This document shows, in pieces, positions 44,172 to 55,373 of a stretch of 64,000 nt of DNA (position 1 is the stretch's first letter; each line of letters begins with the position of its first letter). This DNA is from Canna indica (lineage: Eukaryota > Streptophyta > Magnoliopsida > Zingiberales > Cannaceae). A program made the translations under genes and the position numbers. The DNA lies in NCBI GenBank assembly GCA_034359265.1, contig CP136890.1, positions 38,069,001 to 38,133,000 on the forward strand. The letters are read 5' to 3'. The notes below the pieces were generated by a model. The model was not told the origin of the DNA, made no database searches, and saw nothing but the letters and a program-made list of their open reading frames with translations.

Positions 44172-45826
44172 TGTTGGCTTAAGGTATTCAACCTTGGTCT
44201 TAACCTTAGTTTTGATGATAACAAACATGGAACTAATGATTTCATGAAGAGTTTCTTTCAGATTCCATATAGGTTAGCGCACGTGGTCCTCGATCGAAAA
44301 TATCGAAGAAATCGGAAAATCAGAAGGACGTTGGTTGACGCGCTTGGATTCGTCGGAAAGATAGAGTCTAGGTTTAGGGTGTCTAGTTTATATTGTAAAT
44401 ACTCATGATGATGCATAAGAACATAAAAACCAATCCCAGACCCCAAAATATGAAAACCCGAAACCGCCCTGAAATTCACTAATCCTAGGGAGCTCCTTGG
44501 AGGGCTATATGACCTAGACATTTACTTGACATAAAAAATGGCGGTAATTGTTCCTTGGGGTAAAACTAGATAATGAGGTATTTTTAAGAATTTTTTGGAA
44601 GCCTTTAGCTTACCCATTCTTGACTTGAAAGATTAGAAACTTTCTGTTTTCCAAAAATTTGTACTAGACCCCAAAAACTAGATTTTGATTCTTAAGGATT
44701 TTAATTTTTAGATATTTTTATTGAATCCAAATGGGGGGTAATCCTTATGTAACATTTATATTTTAAAGTTATATATAAGTAGACTTAGCGAAGATAGAAC
44801 TAGAAACGAGCAAACAAGCAAAGAAAACTAAGCAAACTAGCAGTCTACCCAATTTCGGTTGACCGGTCGGTCGACCGAATGATGCCAAAAACTGGCACTA
44901 AGAAATTCAATCGACTGGTTGGTCGACCGAAGTATGCTAGAAAATGGCAGTTTTGCCTTCAGTCGATCGGCCGATGGACCGACAATCGACCGGACAATCG
45001 ACCGGGCGTCGCCCACAGGCAAAAATACGCCCGTTGACGAGCCATTTCTTATGGGGGGTTATAAATACCCATCCCAATCTTTTTTCTCGCCATTCATTGA
45101 TGCTTCCAAGCCTCAAAGTGTGATCTTAAGCATCTCTACAAGCTTTCATTGAGCCATCCTTGCAAGAACCCTAGTTTTGATCTCCACACCTTGATTTAGC
45201 CTTCAAGCTTCATCAATTCATCATCTCAAGGCATCAAGAGGACTGGGGAGTTTCTTTTGGACCTAAGTACTTATTGTTTGATTTATTGCTCCAATTGTTA
45301 TTGTTTTTTGTTGTTTATTTCATTGTAATTGAACTTGTGTAAACCTAGAGTGCTAGGTTGATTGAGTTGGTGGTTGCCTTGGTGTTGAGGCTTAAATCCA
45401 CCATTGTAAATTTAGTTTGCTAGGATTAGTTCTTATTGTCCTTAGGATTGAGGTGGGAGAGTGCTCTCGGTAGGAAGGAGAAGACTTCCGGGTGTGGAAG
45501 TGCCTTCGGTGTGAGAGCGGAGACTCTCCGGTGAAAACGTCCTCGTTGTAAAGGAAACAAGATAATCTAGTAAAGCTAGTTTGGAAATCCTAAGCGGGGT
45601 GCTTAGGTAGTGGAGTAGGCATTGGAGCTGAACCACTATAAATAATTATGTTAGCAATGTTCTCTTTGTGCTTTCATTGTTTATCTTCATTACTCGCTTC
45701 CGCATTTAGTCGTCAAATTATAAATTGCCTAAGTAGTTTAAGAAAATGATTAAAACCGGATTTAGGTTAATTGTTTAGTTAACACACTATTCACCCCCCC
45801 CTCTAGTGTGGCCATTTCACCCAAAA
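44172..45826 (+). repeat. A8: solo A-family LTR, opposite orientation to its host
   Basis: This 1655-bp plus-strand LTR starts TGTTGGCTTAAGG and ends CATTTCACCCAAAA (CA eroded to AA). It is flanked by near-identical 5-bp duplications AATAT (44167-44171) and AATAC (45827-45831). The motif cluster is at about 44855-45010 and the TATA box TATAAATA is at 45060-45067. With no internal domain it is a solo LTR. It sits head-to-head inside LTR A7 of the same family. Confidence 0.85.
45060..45067 (+). promoter_or_regulatory. A8 TATA box
   Basis: TATAAATA lies about 50 bases downstream of the palindrome cluster, the same arrangement as in A3 LTR 2. Confidence 0.7.
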
Positions 45827-46255
45827 AATACAATATAAATGGAGCAATTAAAAAACCAAGTATAGTTAGCTCCAATACAAGTTCCCTAGTCCTCTTGATT
45901 CCTTTGGATGATGAATCAATGAATAACAAAGGCTTGAATCAAGGTTTCAACTAAAAATAGGGTTTGCTCAAAGAATAGCTCAAGAATGTTTAGGAAAGGT
46001 GAAGTAATGTCTCAATGAAGAATTAGGTGCATAGAAAGGCAGGTTTGCGGTATATATATAAAGATTCCAAAGGTAGAGGCTTAAAAAGAGTCATTCAATG
46101 GATCTAAAAAGATCCGCTAGGACTTTTGGTTGACCGCCAAGCGACCGTCGGGCGGTCAAGATTCGGCCGAGGGTCAGCCGAACAAGTTTTGGAAATTTTC
46201 AAAATGCGGCCAAGGATCGGCTGAGATTCGATCGATAATCAGCATTCTGGCTAAT

Positions 46256-47204
46256 TGTCATATCTGAAACCCAGTATGACCGACCAAGGTACGCCACGTA
46301 CCCCGAAGCCTAACTCAACAACCATCTCTAGAAGTATACTATAATTGAACTTTTATAAATAAGAAGAAATAGAAACAGACTTCCACAAACATCTCAAATC
46401 ACCAACTTAAGAATGACAAAAGGTTCAAATTAGTTTTCAAAAATATAAATAACTAGTCGAATGACACCTCAATTATAAGGAAATGCAAAAACATGAAAAC
46501 CCGAGTCTACATGACTCAAATGACTATAAAGAAAACAAACACTACTCAGGTATCCCCCTTAACCACGATATGTCACGAGACCCACTGTCCTGCCGCCACC
46601 AGCAGCGCTACTGCACCCCGGTACCTCTCTAATCTCGCTCAGGTGCTGAAAAACAACATAATGAGAGGGTAAGTCCAACTAGGACTGAGTGACCAGATCA
46701 GTCCTCAATCAATCATAATCAACATCATGAAATCCAACATAAAATAAGACATGAGAATAAGCATAAATAAATAACATCAATGATGCCCACCCTCCCGTAC
46801 ATAGGGAACAACCGTCCACAGATATAATACCAAGTAAATGTATGCAAGCTGAATGCCTTATCTCAAACACATGAATGCCTCCGGACCCGTCGGTCCTGCA
46901 TAGTCACATAGGGTAGGTAGGAGATGTGGCCTCCGAGCTATCACCCAACCCAGTGCCGTCTCTTTGGGGCATGTCCTCCCCTCACCAACACGGGCTCTTT
47001 CGATCCGTCTCTTCGGGGCATACGTTCCCCTCACCGGTCGGGTCTCCGGACCATCTCTTTAGGGTGTGATCTCCCCTCATTGGTCGGACTTCTAGAATGA
47101 TGCCATCACCGTCTCTTTGAGGCATACCCTCCCCTCACCGGTGAGGCTTCCGGGGAACATGCACCATGCATATCACACACGCATATAACAATATAATAAA
47201 AAGA
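46256..47204 (-). repeat. G5: truncated LTR of the G2 family
   Basis: On the plus strand it starts TGTCATATCTGAAACC, then ATGACCGACC and GCCACGTACCCC, matching the reverse of the G2 LTR end. The four-unit array (46958-47140; GTCTCTTTGGGGCATGTCC type) is the reverse of that at 12475-12660. The LTR 5' part is lost at the junction with G6 near 47204. Confidence 0.82.
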
Positions 47205-47210
47205 GACGGA

Positions 47211-47560
47211 CGGGTGCTGTGGCTTATGAGCTGGCCTTGTCCCCCTAGCATGAGCAGAGTTCACCCAATTTTTCATGTGTCGATGCTTAGGCGATATGTG
47301 ATAGATGAGTCGCATGTAATTGAACCTTTTGTGATTGAGGTGGATTTAGCAGTCTCATATGAGGAGAGATCGGTAGAAGTTCTGAACCATTAGATTCGAA
47401 AGTTAAGATCCAAAGAAATCCTCTTGGTGAAAGTCAGGTGGGAGTACCACTACGGGCAGGAAGCTACTTGGGAGGTGGAGTAGGACATGAGAGAACGCTA
47501 CCCTTCATTGTTTGAAGAGCTGGTAAGTCCTTATGATTCAACAAAATTTGAGGATGAATT
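47211..47560 (+). pseudogene. G6 integrase end with chromodomain
   Basis: The ORF at 47166-47393 covers SRVHPIFHVSMLRRYV, DESHVIEPFVIEV and SYEERSVEVLNH then a stop. After the stop the reading continues with IRKLRSKEILLVKVRWEYHY, GQEATWEVE (stop), MRERYPSLFEELV and FEDEF. This is the end of gypsy integrase with the C-terminal chromodomain, which in chromoviruses targets integration to particular chromatin. It aligns with G7 59121-59450. Aromatic residues (Y-E-E, W-E, W-E-V) typical of the fold are visible. Two stops inactivate it. Confidence 0.86.
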
Positions 47561-47562
47561 TC

Positions 47563-47579
47563 CCTTGAGGGGGGAAGGT
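47563..47579 (+). promoter_or_regulatory. G6 polypurine tract
   Basis: TTGAGGGGGGAAGG ends directly before the LTR start TGTAAT. Confidence 0.88.
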
Positions 47580-49863
47580 TGTAATACCCCGGGTTTCCTA
47601 ATATAAAATTTCATTGGTGCAGCCCATCGGATCGGGAACTAACCGGGCCGAGTTGTGGGATCACCGCGAGTAGCAGGTATAATTTAAAATTTAGACCATT
47701 GTTAATATTTGTGGAATGTATGTGTTGGTTGACTCAAGTTGGATTGAGATCGGGTTCATGGATCGAGTTGGGGCTCAACCCGAGTTTAGGTGGAGTCAAA
47801 AGAGGGGATTTAAGTGTAGAAGGGCATTATTGTCAAGAAAAATAAAGGGGAATAAACCCCTCACCCCAAGCCGTTGTGCGGCTCAAGGCAACTTGAGCCG
47901 CATGCAGCCCAAGGTGTGGAGGGGAGAAGAAGAGAAGCTTTTGGGGCAGCGCCGGATCTGCGTCGTCAACGGAGAAATCGAGATCGTCTTCATCCCATCC
48001 ATCCTTTTCTCTAGTCGAGGTGAGTGGATGGAACTTGGTTATGTAGGGTAAACGGGTAGCCAACCCAAAGTTTTAGGGATTTGCCGATTTCTCGAGTATT
48101 TCCTCGATTCACCAAAATTTCTTTCGAGATTCGATTCTAATATATATGTATGTTGTTAATATAGATTTTTCTCGTACTTTTCTTGGTGATTAGGGCCGGC
48201 CGCATAAAGGAAAAAGGGGAAAGGTGATGCCGAATTTTTCCCCAAATTCCTAGAGTGGTCGTAAACCCTTGGATTGAGTTTCTTTCATGATTGATGGCTT
48301 GATTCCTATTGATCATGGCCAGAAATACCTTCCTCCCACCCTAGTTAATCTCGGCCAAGCATGAGTAACCTAGGTTAGGCTCGGCTGAGTGGGTGTGAGG
48401 AGGGGAGAGGGGCTCGATTTGGTTCATGCTTACATGTAGAGTGTTAAATCATTGATTACATGTAGATTACTCACTCAACATATGAATTGTTAGTAGTGGT
48501 AGATTGGGATTATCATGCTATAAGGAAATGTTCTTGACAATACATACATGGTTAGGATTTAGTATGATATTTGAATCATGGAAATGTTTCAATTATTTTC
48601 TATGTTAGCACTATTCTTTGCCTTGTCATACTACTTGTTCTTGACTAATCTCCTTATTTCGGCTTTCACATGTTATTATTGCTGATAATTATGGTTAGTA
48701 ACTATTGTTGGTAATGGTAGGCCACATGTTTTCTATATATCATTGCTCAAATCAATCAAGAAGTAGGGATTTCTGTACCTACGAGTGGTAATTACCCTGG
48801 AGAAACAAAGTCCATAAGCTAGGTTTCACACCTAGGGACAGATAGTGGACATTAATGTTCGGCTAGTGCGACCCAAGGGAAGGGTCAGATATGGGCAATG
48901 CCCGAAAAACTTAAATGGAATTATTATAGAAACCCTGATTGTGTGTTGTGTTTGAGATGGTCTACTGAGGAGTGTCATTAGCTGAACGGCTGCTACACGA
49001 CTCAGCGGTGATTAGGGTTTGGAGATTGCACCAGCGGGCCCGCTAGGTGTTAGACCTGCGTGGCGGAGGGTCTTGAGATTTCGTCAGTGGGTCACGCTAA
49101 CAGTAGACCCGAGTTGGGTGGGACTAGCTATCCCTAAGCCGAAGGGTTCTTGAGACTAGCAACCATCCTAGTCGACGGACCCATGATTTATTTGTTTTAC
49201 ATACTATATGCCTCATTGGGCTGATTCAAGGAGGCCAGTTTGGCCTGGTTTGTAGAGAGGGAAGCCGGTATGGCCGAAACCCCCCCCCCCCCCACCCCAC
49301 ACACACTTAGGCCTATAGTGGCCGAATGACATAGAGTTGGTAAAGGGCCAAGGAAACAGGTTTAATTACTTAGACAACTTGGCATATCGGTTAGCTTAAA
49401 TTCCTTAGCTGTATCATACTGTTATATATGTTACCTTACTAAGGGATCTAAGTGGAGGTTCGGAAGAACCGCTCATTGAGTTCCCCGTGAACTCATGATT
49501 TGTTGTTTGTTCTTTTTGCAGCTAGAGGGATGGTGCAGCTGGAGGGCAGGTGGAGTCAAAGATCTCGTAGCAGGCGTCCACATAGTCATAGTCGTGTTGT
49601 TTAGAGTTATTGGTCATGCACTGTGTAGTCTTTTGTAAAACATTGACTGCTTTTAAAAACTTGAACTGTTTACTTGAAAGGTAGAATTGTTTTATTTAAA
49701 CTTAAAACTATTTTGAATATAATAAAGTTGGTCGACATTTTATTTTACGATTCTCTTGTTGGTTTAGTGTTGATTCTTTATGTGGTTGGTCAGTGCATGG
49801 GTACGCTTCGGGGCTTTGACACATACCCTGGCTGGTCATGAGACCTTGAGTTGGGGCGTGACA
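47580..49863 (+). repeat. G6 LTR
   Basis: This 2284-bp LTR starts TGTAATACCCCGGG and ends GTTGGGGCGTGACA. Its start resembles that of solo LTR G1. A C run occurs near 49280-49293. ORFs inside it (for example 47716-48051) have no similarity to element proteins. Confidence 0.87.
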
Positions 49864-49867
49864 AAGT

Positions 49868-49879
49868 TGGTATCAAAGC
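49868..49879 (+). promoter_or_regulatory. G6 primer-binding site after the LTR
   Basis: TGGTATCAAAGC, four bases after the LTR, is the same 11-of-12 match to initiator tRNA-Met as in G2. Confidence 0.87.
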
Positions 49880-49890
49880 ATTTGGTTAGG

Positions 49891-51614
49891 TGTGAATGAT
49901 ATTAGAAATGGAATCAAAATAGTATACACAAAATTTCATTTAAAGTTTCCGATGAAAAATCAAAGTATCGGAAAAATTGATATTTCAAGAAGGATACTTT
50001 GCATTTCTGAAATCCAACTTCAAAATTCCATTATAAATCTGACTCTTGATGAAGATTTCTAAAGTTTTTACTGAAGAAACTAGATTTTTCAATGAAGATG
50101 CAGCTTCAAGAATCAATTAAAAATGATTTTTCTATATTTTTCTATAAATAACTAAAAATGCTAAATTTTCAATGGCATTTCCGTAATTTTCAGTTATTTT
50201 CGAAACGTGCTCAGTTTTCATTCAAACTTTTATGGAACCACATATTTGTCATGTAAATAGTGTATGCCAAGTTTGGAATGAAAATTATATCCTTAAGTCA
50301 AGATATCAACCTAGCATGGTTTCATTCAAAACTAAGTTAGTTATCATGAAACTTGCTAAGTGTCAATCTTATTATTTACTCTTGGTTTTTCAAATTTAAA
50401 CCTATGGACACGTAACATGAGTAAATCTAAACATATTTCTCAAATATGGATTGAAAATGAGACCTCTAAGTCAATTTGTTGATTTGGGTCAATTTGGTTC
50501 AAAAGAGATTATCATGAAATGACTTTTATGTCATTTTATCCATATCCATATGAATTTCTCATTCTAAGTGCATGGAAACTTGTCATACCTTTTCCTAAAC
50601 ATGTTTATGAAGTTCGAACATAAAATGAAGTGTCCAAGTCAATTTGTTGACTTGTGTCAAACTTTTCAAGTTTAAGTCCCCTAAAGTGATCTAGTTATCA
50701 CATTGTTCATCTAGACATGAATTTTCATGTTTAAATACCTAGACTCATGTGATATGTGTAGTTAAACATGTTTGCCAATCATTAACTCAAAATAAGGTCT
50801 CTAATGTGAATTTCAACCTAGAGCAAGTTTCATTCAATTAAGATATCATGAAATTGCCTAAGTTATCAAATTTTACCTACTCATGAAATTTCATAGATTT
50901 ATCATGCAACATCAATCATGAGTATAGAGACATTATTAAACATGAATATTCAATTATTATACAAATATTTTTGCAAAATTAAACACATACCTCATTCTTA
51001 GAAATTTTGCCAAACTTGTCTTTTTACTTTTTAATTTTCTTCATGATAGCATAGCCTTCCATTAACATTCTCAACTTACAAGTAGACTTCATTAATAGAT
51101 TTAATGAAATTAAAGCAACTAGCAAACAACCCAAACCAAATAGCAAAGTGAATAATCAAGTATCATTTTCAATGTCCACATTCCTAAATAGTTTGAAATC
51201 CGTTTCAAAATATATTATCATCAATCCGAAACGAATCAGGAGATCTCAAAATATAAAATTTTGAAAAATAAGATCTCCAACCCTTCCTATTGGTTGAAAA
51301 CCGAAAGGACACAATGAGCCTATGATTTGTAACCGCAAGGTCGCATGAGCCCATTACAGACTACATAGGTCTCCGAAGAGATCGGAAATCAAAAGTCAAA
51401 CAATATTTTTGAAATTTATCAAGAGCGGAAAATCTACTAATATTAAGCATATATCAAAACTCCAACTATAATTTAAGCAAGAGGGTATAGGAGATGATAA
51501 CAAAGTCTTTGATGCCAATTTCCATACCTATGACATCATGATAGCTTGAAGTTGCAACCTCTTGGAATATTTCTCATTTGGATCCAAGGTCAACTTCAAT
51601 ATTTCATTTCTCAT
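49891..51614 (-). other. A9 non-coding body
   Basis: This AT-rich DNA on the minus strand follows gag and has no credible ORF. It repeats landmarks of A3, including the AAACATGTTT-containing repeats (near 50430, 50600 and 50765) and the segment near 51300-51380. It shows that the block in A3 is a family trait. Confidence 0.82.
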
Positions 51615-52827
51615 TCATCCTTGTGTAGTAGCTCCTCCTACAACAGAGTATGAGATATTTGGTACCCAAATGGCTTTGGGTACTTGGGGGTTAGAGGGCT
51701 TAGCTACCCAAAGTGTCTTCACTCCACTTCGGTTCATCTTAAATGCACAATCATATATAGCATGCCCATAGACACCACAACAAAAACAATGACCATGAAA
51801 CTTTTTGTTATCATTTTTCTTAGCATGAGATTTTGCATTAGAATGCATAGTATGAGATTTATGATGAATATAGGCATTTTTGAAAGAAACATTTTTTTTT
51901 CCAATTTTCTTGAAGGATGTTGAGTTTTTCAAATTATGTACTTCCTTGTTCAAGACCAAAATCTCATCTTTTAAAACTTCAATTGACTTATGCATGACAT
52001 ATAGTTGAGATTTCAAAATATTGTTCTCACTTATGATTTTTGAGTTCTCAAATTTTAAATTTTCATTTTCTAGCTATGAGTCCTTAAGCTCTAGTTTCAA
52101 TTTATTATGGCATAAATCAAATGAACTAGATTTCAAATATCACATTTTCTTTCTTTAGCATCTTATTTTTCTTATCTTTTCTAACAAGCAAGGCATACAT
52201 CTTTCTACACTCATCTACTAACTCATCATATGGCATGTCATGAGAACTAGTAGAACTAGCATTGTCATTTTCATTAGCATGACTAGGTGAAGTAGAGTGT
52301 ACCTCATCATTAGCATCCATGAGGCTAAGTTTAGATGTGGCTTCATAGTCTTGGCTAGAGGGTGCTTCAAGTGAGTGAAAGGTGGAGGTGGAAGCACTTG
52401 ACCTCTTCCTTGCTTTGTTCTTCATGCTTGGGCAATTTTTCTTCACATGCCCTTTTTCTTTGCAAGCATGACAAATTACCTTTCTTTGTCGGCTCTTGGA
52501 GCTACTTCTTTGACTAGAAGAGCTATGGGCATCAAAACCAAGATTAGGGTAGGTCAATGACCATTTTCATCACTACCTTTATTAAATGTACCAATTTCTT
52601 CAGTTTTAGCATGATCGTATAAAAAATTCAAACTAGCCCATAAATCAAAGGCCATAGAGCAATGCATGACTTTTTCAAGAATGCCATTTGGTAAGGTGCA
52701 AAGAATATAATTTATGGCATCTCCATTGTAGACAAACATTTTCTTATCTAATTCACTCCAATCATGAATGTCAACCTTAGGCCCAATGAATTATAGTCTT
52801 AATATGTTAAGGACACCAAAACCTTTA

Positions 52828-53598
52828 GGGCTCGTTTGGAAGCCTGTATTGTACTAGACTGTATTGATAGTATGTATTGTACTAGCGTGTATTATATTAT
52901 TATTATACAGTGTTTGGTGCAGACATGTATTAGCCTGTATTATTATAGTGTTTGGTCCAGAAAGCAGTGATGAGAGGCAGAGAAACAAAGACGAGTGAGG
53001 TGCAGGTACCTAGTGCGACACTGCGCAGAGGCAGAGAAATAGCGTCACTGCACAAAGGGCACACGCAGTGGCAAGCCTCACTTGCCGCTGCCTCACTCGT
53101 CACTGTGCAGGAGGCTCGCCACCTCCTGCGCAACAACGAATGAGGCAGTCCCTCACTCACCGCTAGGCAGAGGGTTCACGCACAGCGGCGAGCCTCACTC
53201 GCCGCTGCACATAGGGCGCGCGCTCAGTGGCGAGTCAAGTGAGGCGTTGCCTCACTCATCGTTGCACACCCTCTGCGTAGAGGCGACTGAGGCGCTGCCT
53301 CATTCGTCGTTGCGCAGGAGGGTCGCTGCCTCTGGCGTTAGCGATCGGGGTGGAAGAGAAACATGGATGGGGAAAAGGTAACTAGCGTTCGTTCATTCGT
53401 GTTGTTCGAAGAAGAAGAGAAGACGAACCGGGATAGTGCAGGCTAATGAGGACTCCCGAGGGTGTATTACTAATACCCCTTATAGCAGGTTAGGGAGTAT
53501 TATATTTAGTACAAGTATTGTTTAATACCTCCTTCCAAACATAGTGTAGTATTATATAATACTATATAGGGTCCTTATCCTGGGTACCAAACAGGCCC
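52828..53598. mobile_element. Tourist/Harbinger-like MITE
   Basis: This 771-bp insert has ends GGGCTCGTTTGG and, inverted, GGGCCTGTTTGG, flanked by a 3-bp TTA duplication (52825-52827 and 53599-53601). GGGCCTGTTTGG ends with a TTA/TAA duplication are known from PIF/Harbinger Tourist elements. Outer parts are AT-rich with TATTATA words; the centre (about 52970-53350) is GC-rich and repetitive. There is no transposase, so it is non-autonomous. Removing it restores the A9 gag sequence CCTTTAGACTTTAAATATG. Confidence 0.85.
52970..53345 (+). repeat. GC-rich degenerate tandem repeats inside the MITE
   Basis: Words such as GCCTCACTCGCCGCTGC, GCGCAGGAGG and GAGGCGCTGCCTCA recur roughly every 40-50 bases. 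Both strands are open in several frames because of the repeats, giving false ORFs (for example 53082-53381). Confidence 0.75.
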
Positions 53599-53747
53599 TT
53601 AGACTTTAAATATGTGTACATCCTATATTTCCAAGGACCAAAGTTCAAGGCACCGAACCTATGAGGTGAAGACGCTAAACTCTCTAGTGCCATTTTCTGG
53701 ATCGAGAAAAGATGTAGAGGAGATACTGAAATCTCAATCTACGACCC

Positions 53748-53759
53748 GCTCTGATGCCA
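53748..53759 (-). promoter_or_regulatory. A9 primer-binding site
   Basis: The minus strand reads TGGCATCAGAGC, one mismatch to the initiator tRNA-Met complement, two bases from the LTR. Confidence 0.86.
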
Positions 53760-53761
53760 AA

Positions 53762-55373
53762 TGTTGGTGAAATGTCCACACTAGATGAGGGGGGTGAATA
53801 GTGTGTCAACTAAATCCTTTTTGCCTAATTCTAATTTTAATCTTTCTTAAACTACTTAGAATATTTTAGAATTCAACGAGTAAATGCGGAACTGAGTAAC
53901 GATGCGATACACAAAGAAAATAATGCTAACACAATTAATTATAGTGATTCGGCCCCAATGCCTACTCCACTACCTAAGTACCCCGCTTAGGATTTCCAAA
54001 CTAGTTTAACTAAATTAATTAGTTTCCTTACAATGAGGAATTTACACCGGAAAGTCTCCGCTCTCAAACCGAAGGCACTTCAACACCCGGAAGTATCCCG
54101 CCTTCCTACCGAGAGCACTCACCCACCTCAACCTAAGGACAACTCAACTAATCCTAGCAAACTAAGTTTACAATGGTGGATTTAAGCCTTAACACCAAGG
54201 CAACCACCAACTCAATCAAACCTAGCAACCTAGGTTTTCACACTTGATATACAATCAAAATAAACAACAAAATACAATAACAATTGGAGCAATAAATCAA
54301 ACAACCAGTACTTAGATACAAAAGAAACTTCCTAGTCCTCTTGATGTCTTGAGAAGATGAATCTATGGAGCTTGAAGGGTAAATCAACAAGTGGAGATCA
54401 AAACTAGGGCTTTTGCAAGGATGGCTCAATGGAAGCTTGTAGAAATGTTTAGGATCACTCTTTGAGGCTTGGAAGCATCATAAAAGGCTTGGAAGAGAGT
54501 TTGGGGTGGGTATTTATAACCCCCCAAACAAGATGGCTTATCAACGGGCGTTTTTCTACCCGTTGCCGACGCCCGATCGCTTGTCGGTCGATCGTCGGTC
54601 GACCAACCAAGCGATCGACGCCATTATGCCCATTTTGGGCATTGATCAGTTGACCGCTCTGTCGACTAAAATGCCTTCACCGGCTGTTGGTCGACCGAAC
54701 CTGGGCAGACTGCTTGGTTTGGCTGATTTTTTTTTGCTTGTTTGCTCGTTTTTGGGTTCTGTCTTCGCTAAGTCTACTTATATAATATTTATCAACTTTA
54801 CTTTAAAACATAAATTATATATAAGGATTCCCCCGCATTTGGATTCAATAAAAATATCTATAAAATTAATATCCTTAAGAATCCAAATCTAACTTTTAGG
54901 GTCTAGTACAAATTTTCTAATCTCCTGGGTCAAATGTGGGTATGCTAAAGGCTTCTAAAAATTCCTTAAAAATACATCGTTGTTTAGTTTTTACCTAAGG
55001 AACAATTACCGACATTTTTGGTGCCAAGAAAATGTCTAGGTCATATAACCCTCCGAGGAGCTCCCTAGGCTTAGTAAATTTCAGGGCCTTTTCTAATTTT
55101 CCGAGTTTTCGTGATTTGGGATTCGGTGTTGGTTTTTGGGTTCTTATGCATCATCATAAGGATTTACAACACAATCTAGATACTCTAGACCTAAACTTTA
55201 ACTTTCCGAAGAATCCCGAGCGTCGACGAGCATCCTTGCCGATTGTTTCGATCGCGGATGTCATGCGCTAACCGACTTGGAACCTGAAAGTATTTCTCAA
55301 TGAAATCATTAATTTCATGTTAGTTATCATCAAAACCAAGATTAAGACCAAGGTTGAAAACCTTGGTCCAACA
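53762..55373 (-). repeat. A9 5' LTR
   Basis: This 1612-bp LTR starts TGTTGGACCAAGG on the minus strand at 55373 and ends CATTTCACCAACA at 53762. The TATA box, plus-strand TATTTATA, is at 54511-54518. The motif cluster lies at about 54565-54705. Its start abuts the partial LTR of A10 in opposite orientation. Confidence 0.87.

Larger units (their letters stand above)
43641..46255 (-). repeat. A7: A-family LTR, split by solo LTR A8 and truncated
   Basis: The outer minus-strand LTR consists of 43641-44171 and 45827-46255. It begins TGTAAGTTGAACGGGCAC on the plus strand. It is cut at 46255 by G5, so its 5' end is missing. Joining the parts across A8 gives the normal order, through AGTTAGCTCC and a TATA region near 46053. 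The motif cluster near 46120-46250 is strongly diverged. Confidence 0.82.
47205..49890 (+). mobile_element. G6: 3' end of a gypsy chromovirus, LTR and following primer site
   Basis: It starts inside the integrase C-terminus (GAVAYELAL-like, 47211) and continues through the chromodomain, purine tract (47563-47579), LTR (47580-49863), primer site (49868-49879) and about 11 bases of leader, then stops at the A9 body. An LTR with a purine tract before it and a primer site after it belongs to a tandem or recombined element. The coding part is broken, and the second copy is almost all deleted. Confidence 0.83.
51615..53693 (-). pseudogene. A9 gag, interrupted by a MITE
   Basis: The start ATG at 53693 gives MALESLASSPHR-like sequence. 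After the MITE the UBN2-like part continues (52739-52554, NYILCTLPNGILEKVMHC). Then comes the ORF at 52557-52126 with knuckle CHACKEKGHVKKNC and LVDECRKMYALLVRKDK. A gap near 52100 holds part of the coiled coil. The ORF at 52016-51615 carries EVHNLKNSTSFKKIGKKNV, knuckle CFCCGVYGHAIYDC, KAIWVPN and the end GGATTQG. Both knuckles are intact. Frame changes near 52556 and 52126 and the MITE prevent full-length Gag. Confidence 0.86.
49891..55373 (-). mobile_element. A9: Sirevirus-like gag-only copia element with a MITE inside gag
   Basis: The minus-strand parts are the 5' LTR (53762-55373), primer site (53748-53759), gag (53693 down to 51615, with the MITE at 52828-53598) and non-coding body (51614 down to 49891). 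The body matches A3 20229-22480 in reverse. The 3' part of the body and the 3' LTR are lost at the junction with G6. As in A3, gag ends GGATTQG then a stop, and no pol follows. Confidence 0.87.

Noticed and set aside
47716..48051. 111-codon plus-strand ORF
   Set aside because: It lies wholly inside the G6 LTR and has no similarity to element proteins.
53082..53381. 99-codon ORF with repeated PHSSL motifs
   Set aside because: Produced by the GC-rich tandem repeats in the MITE; several frames are open at once.
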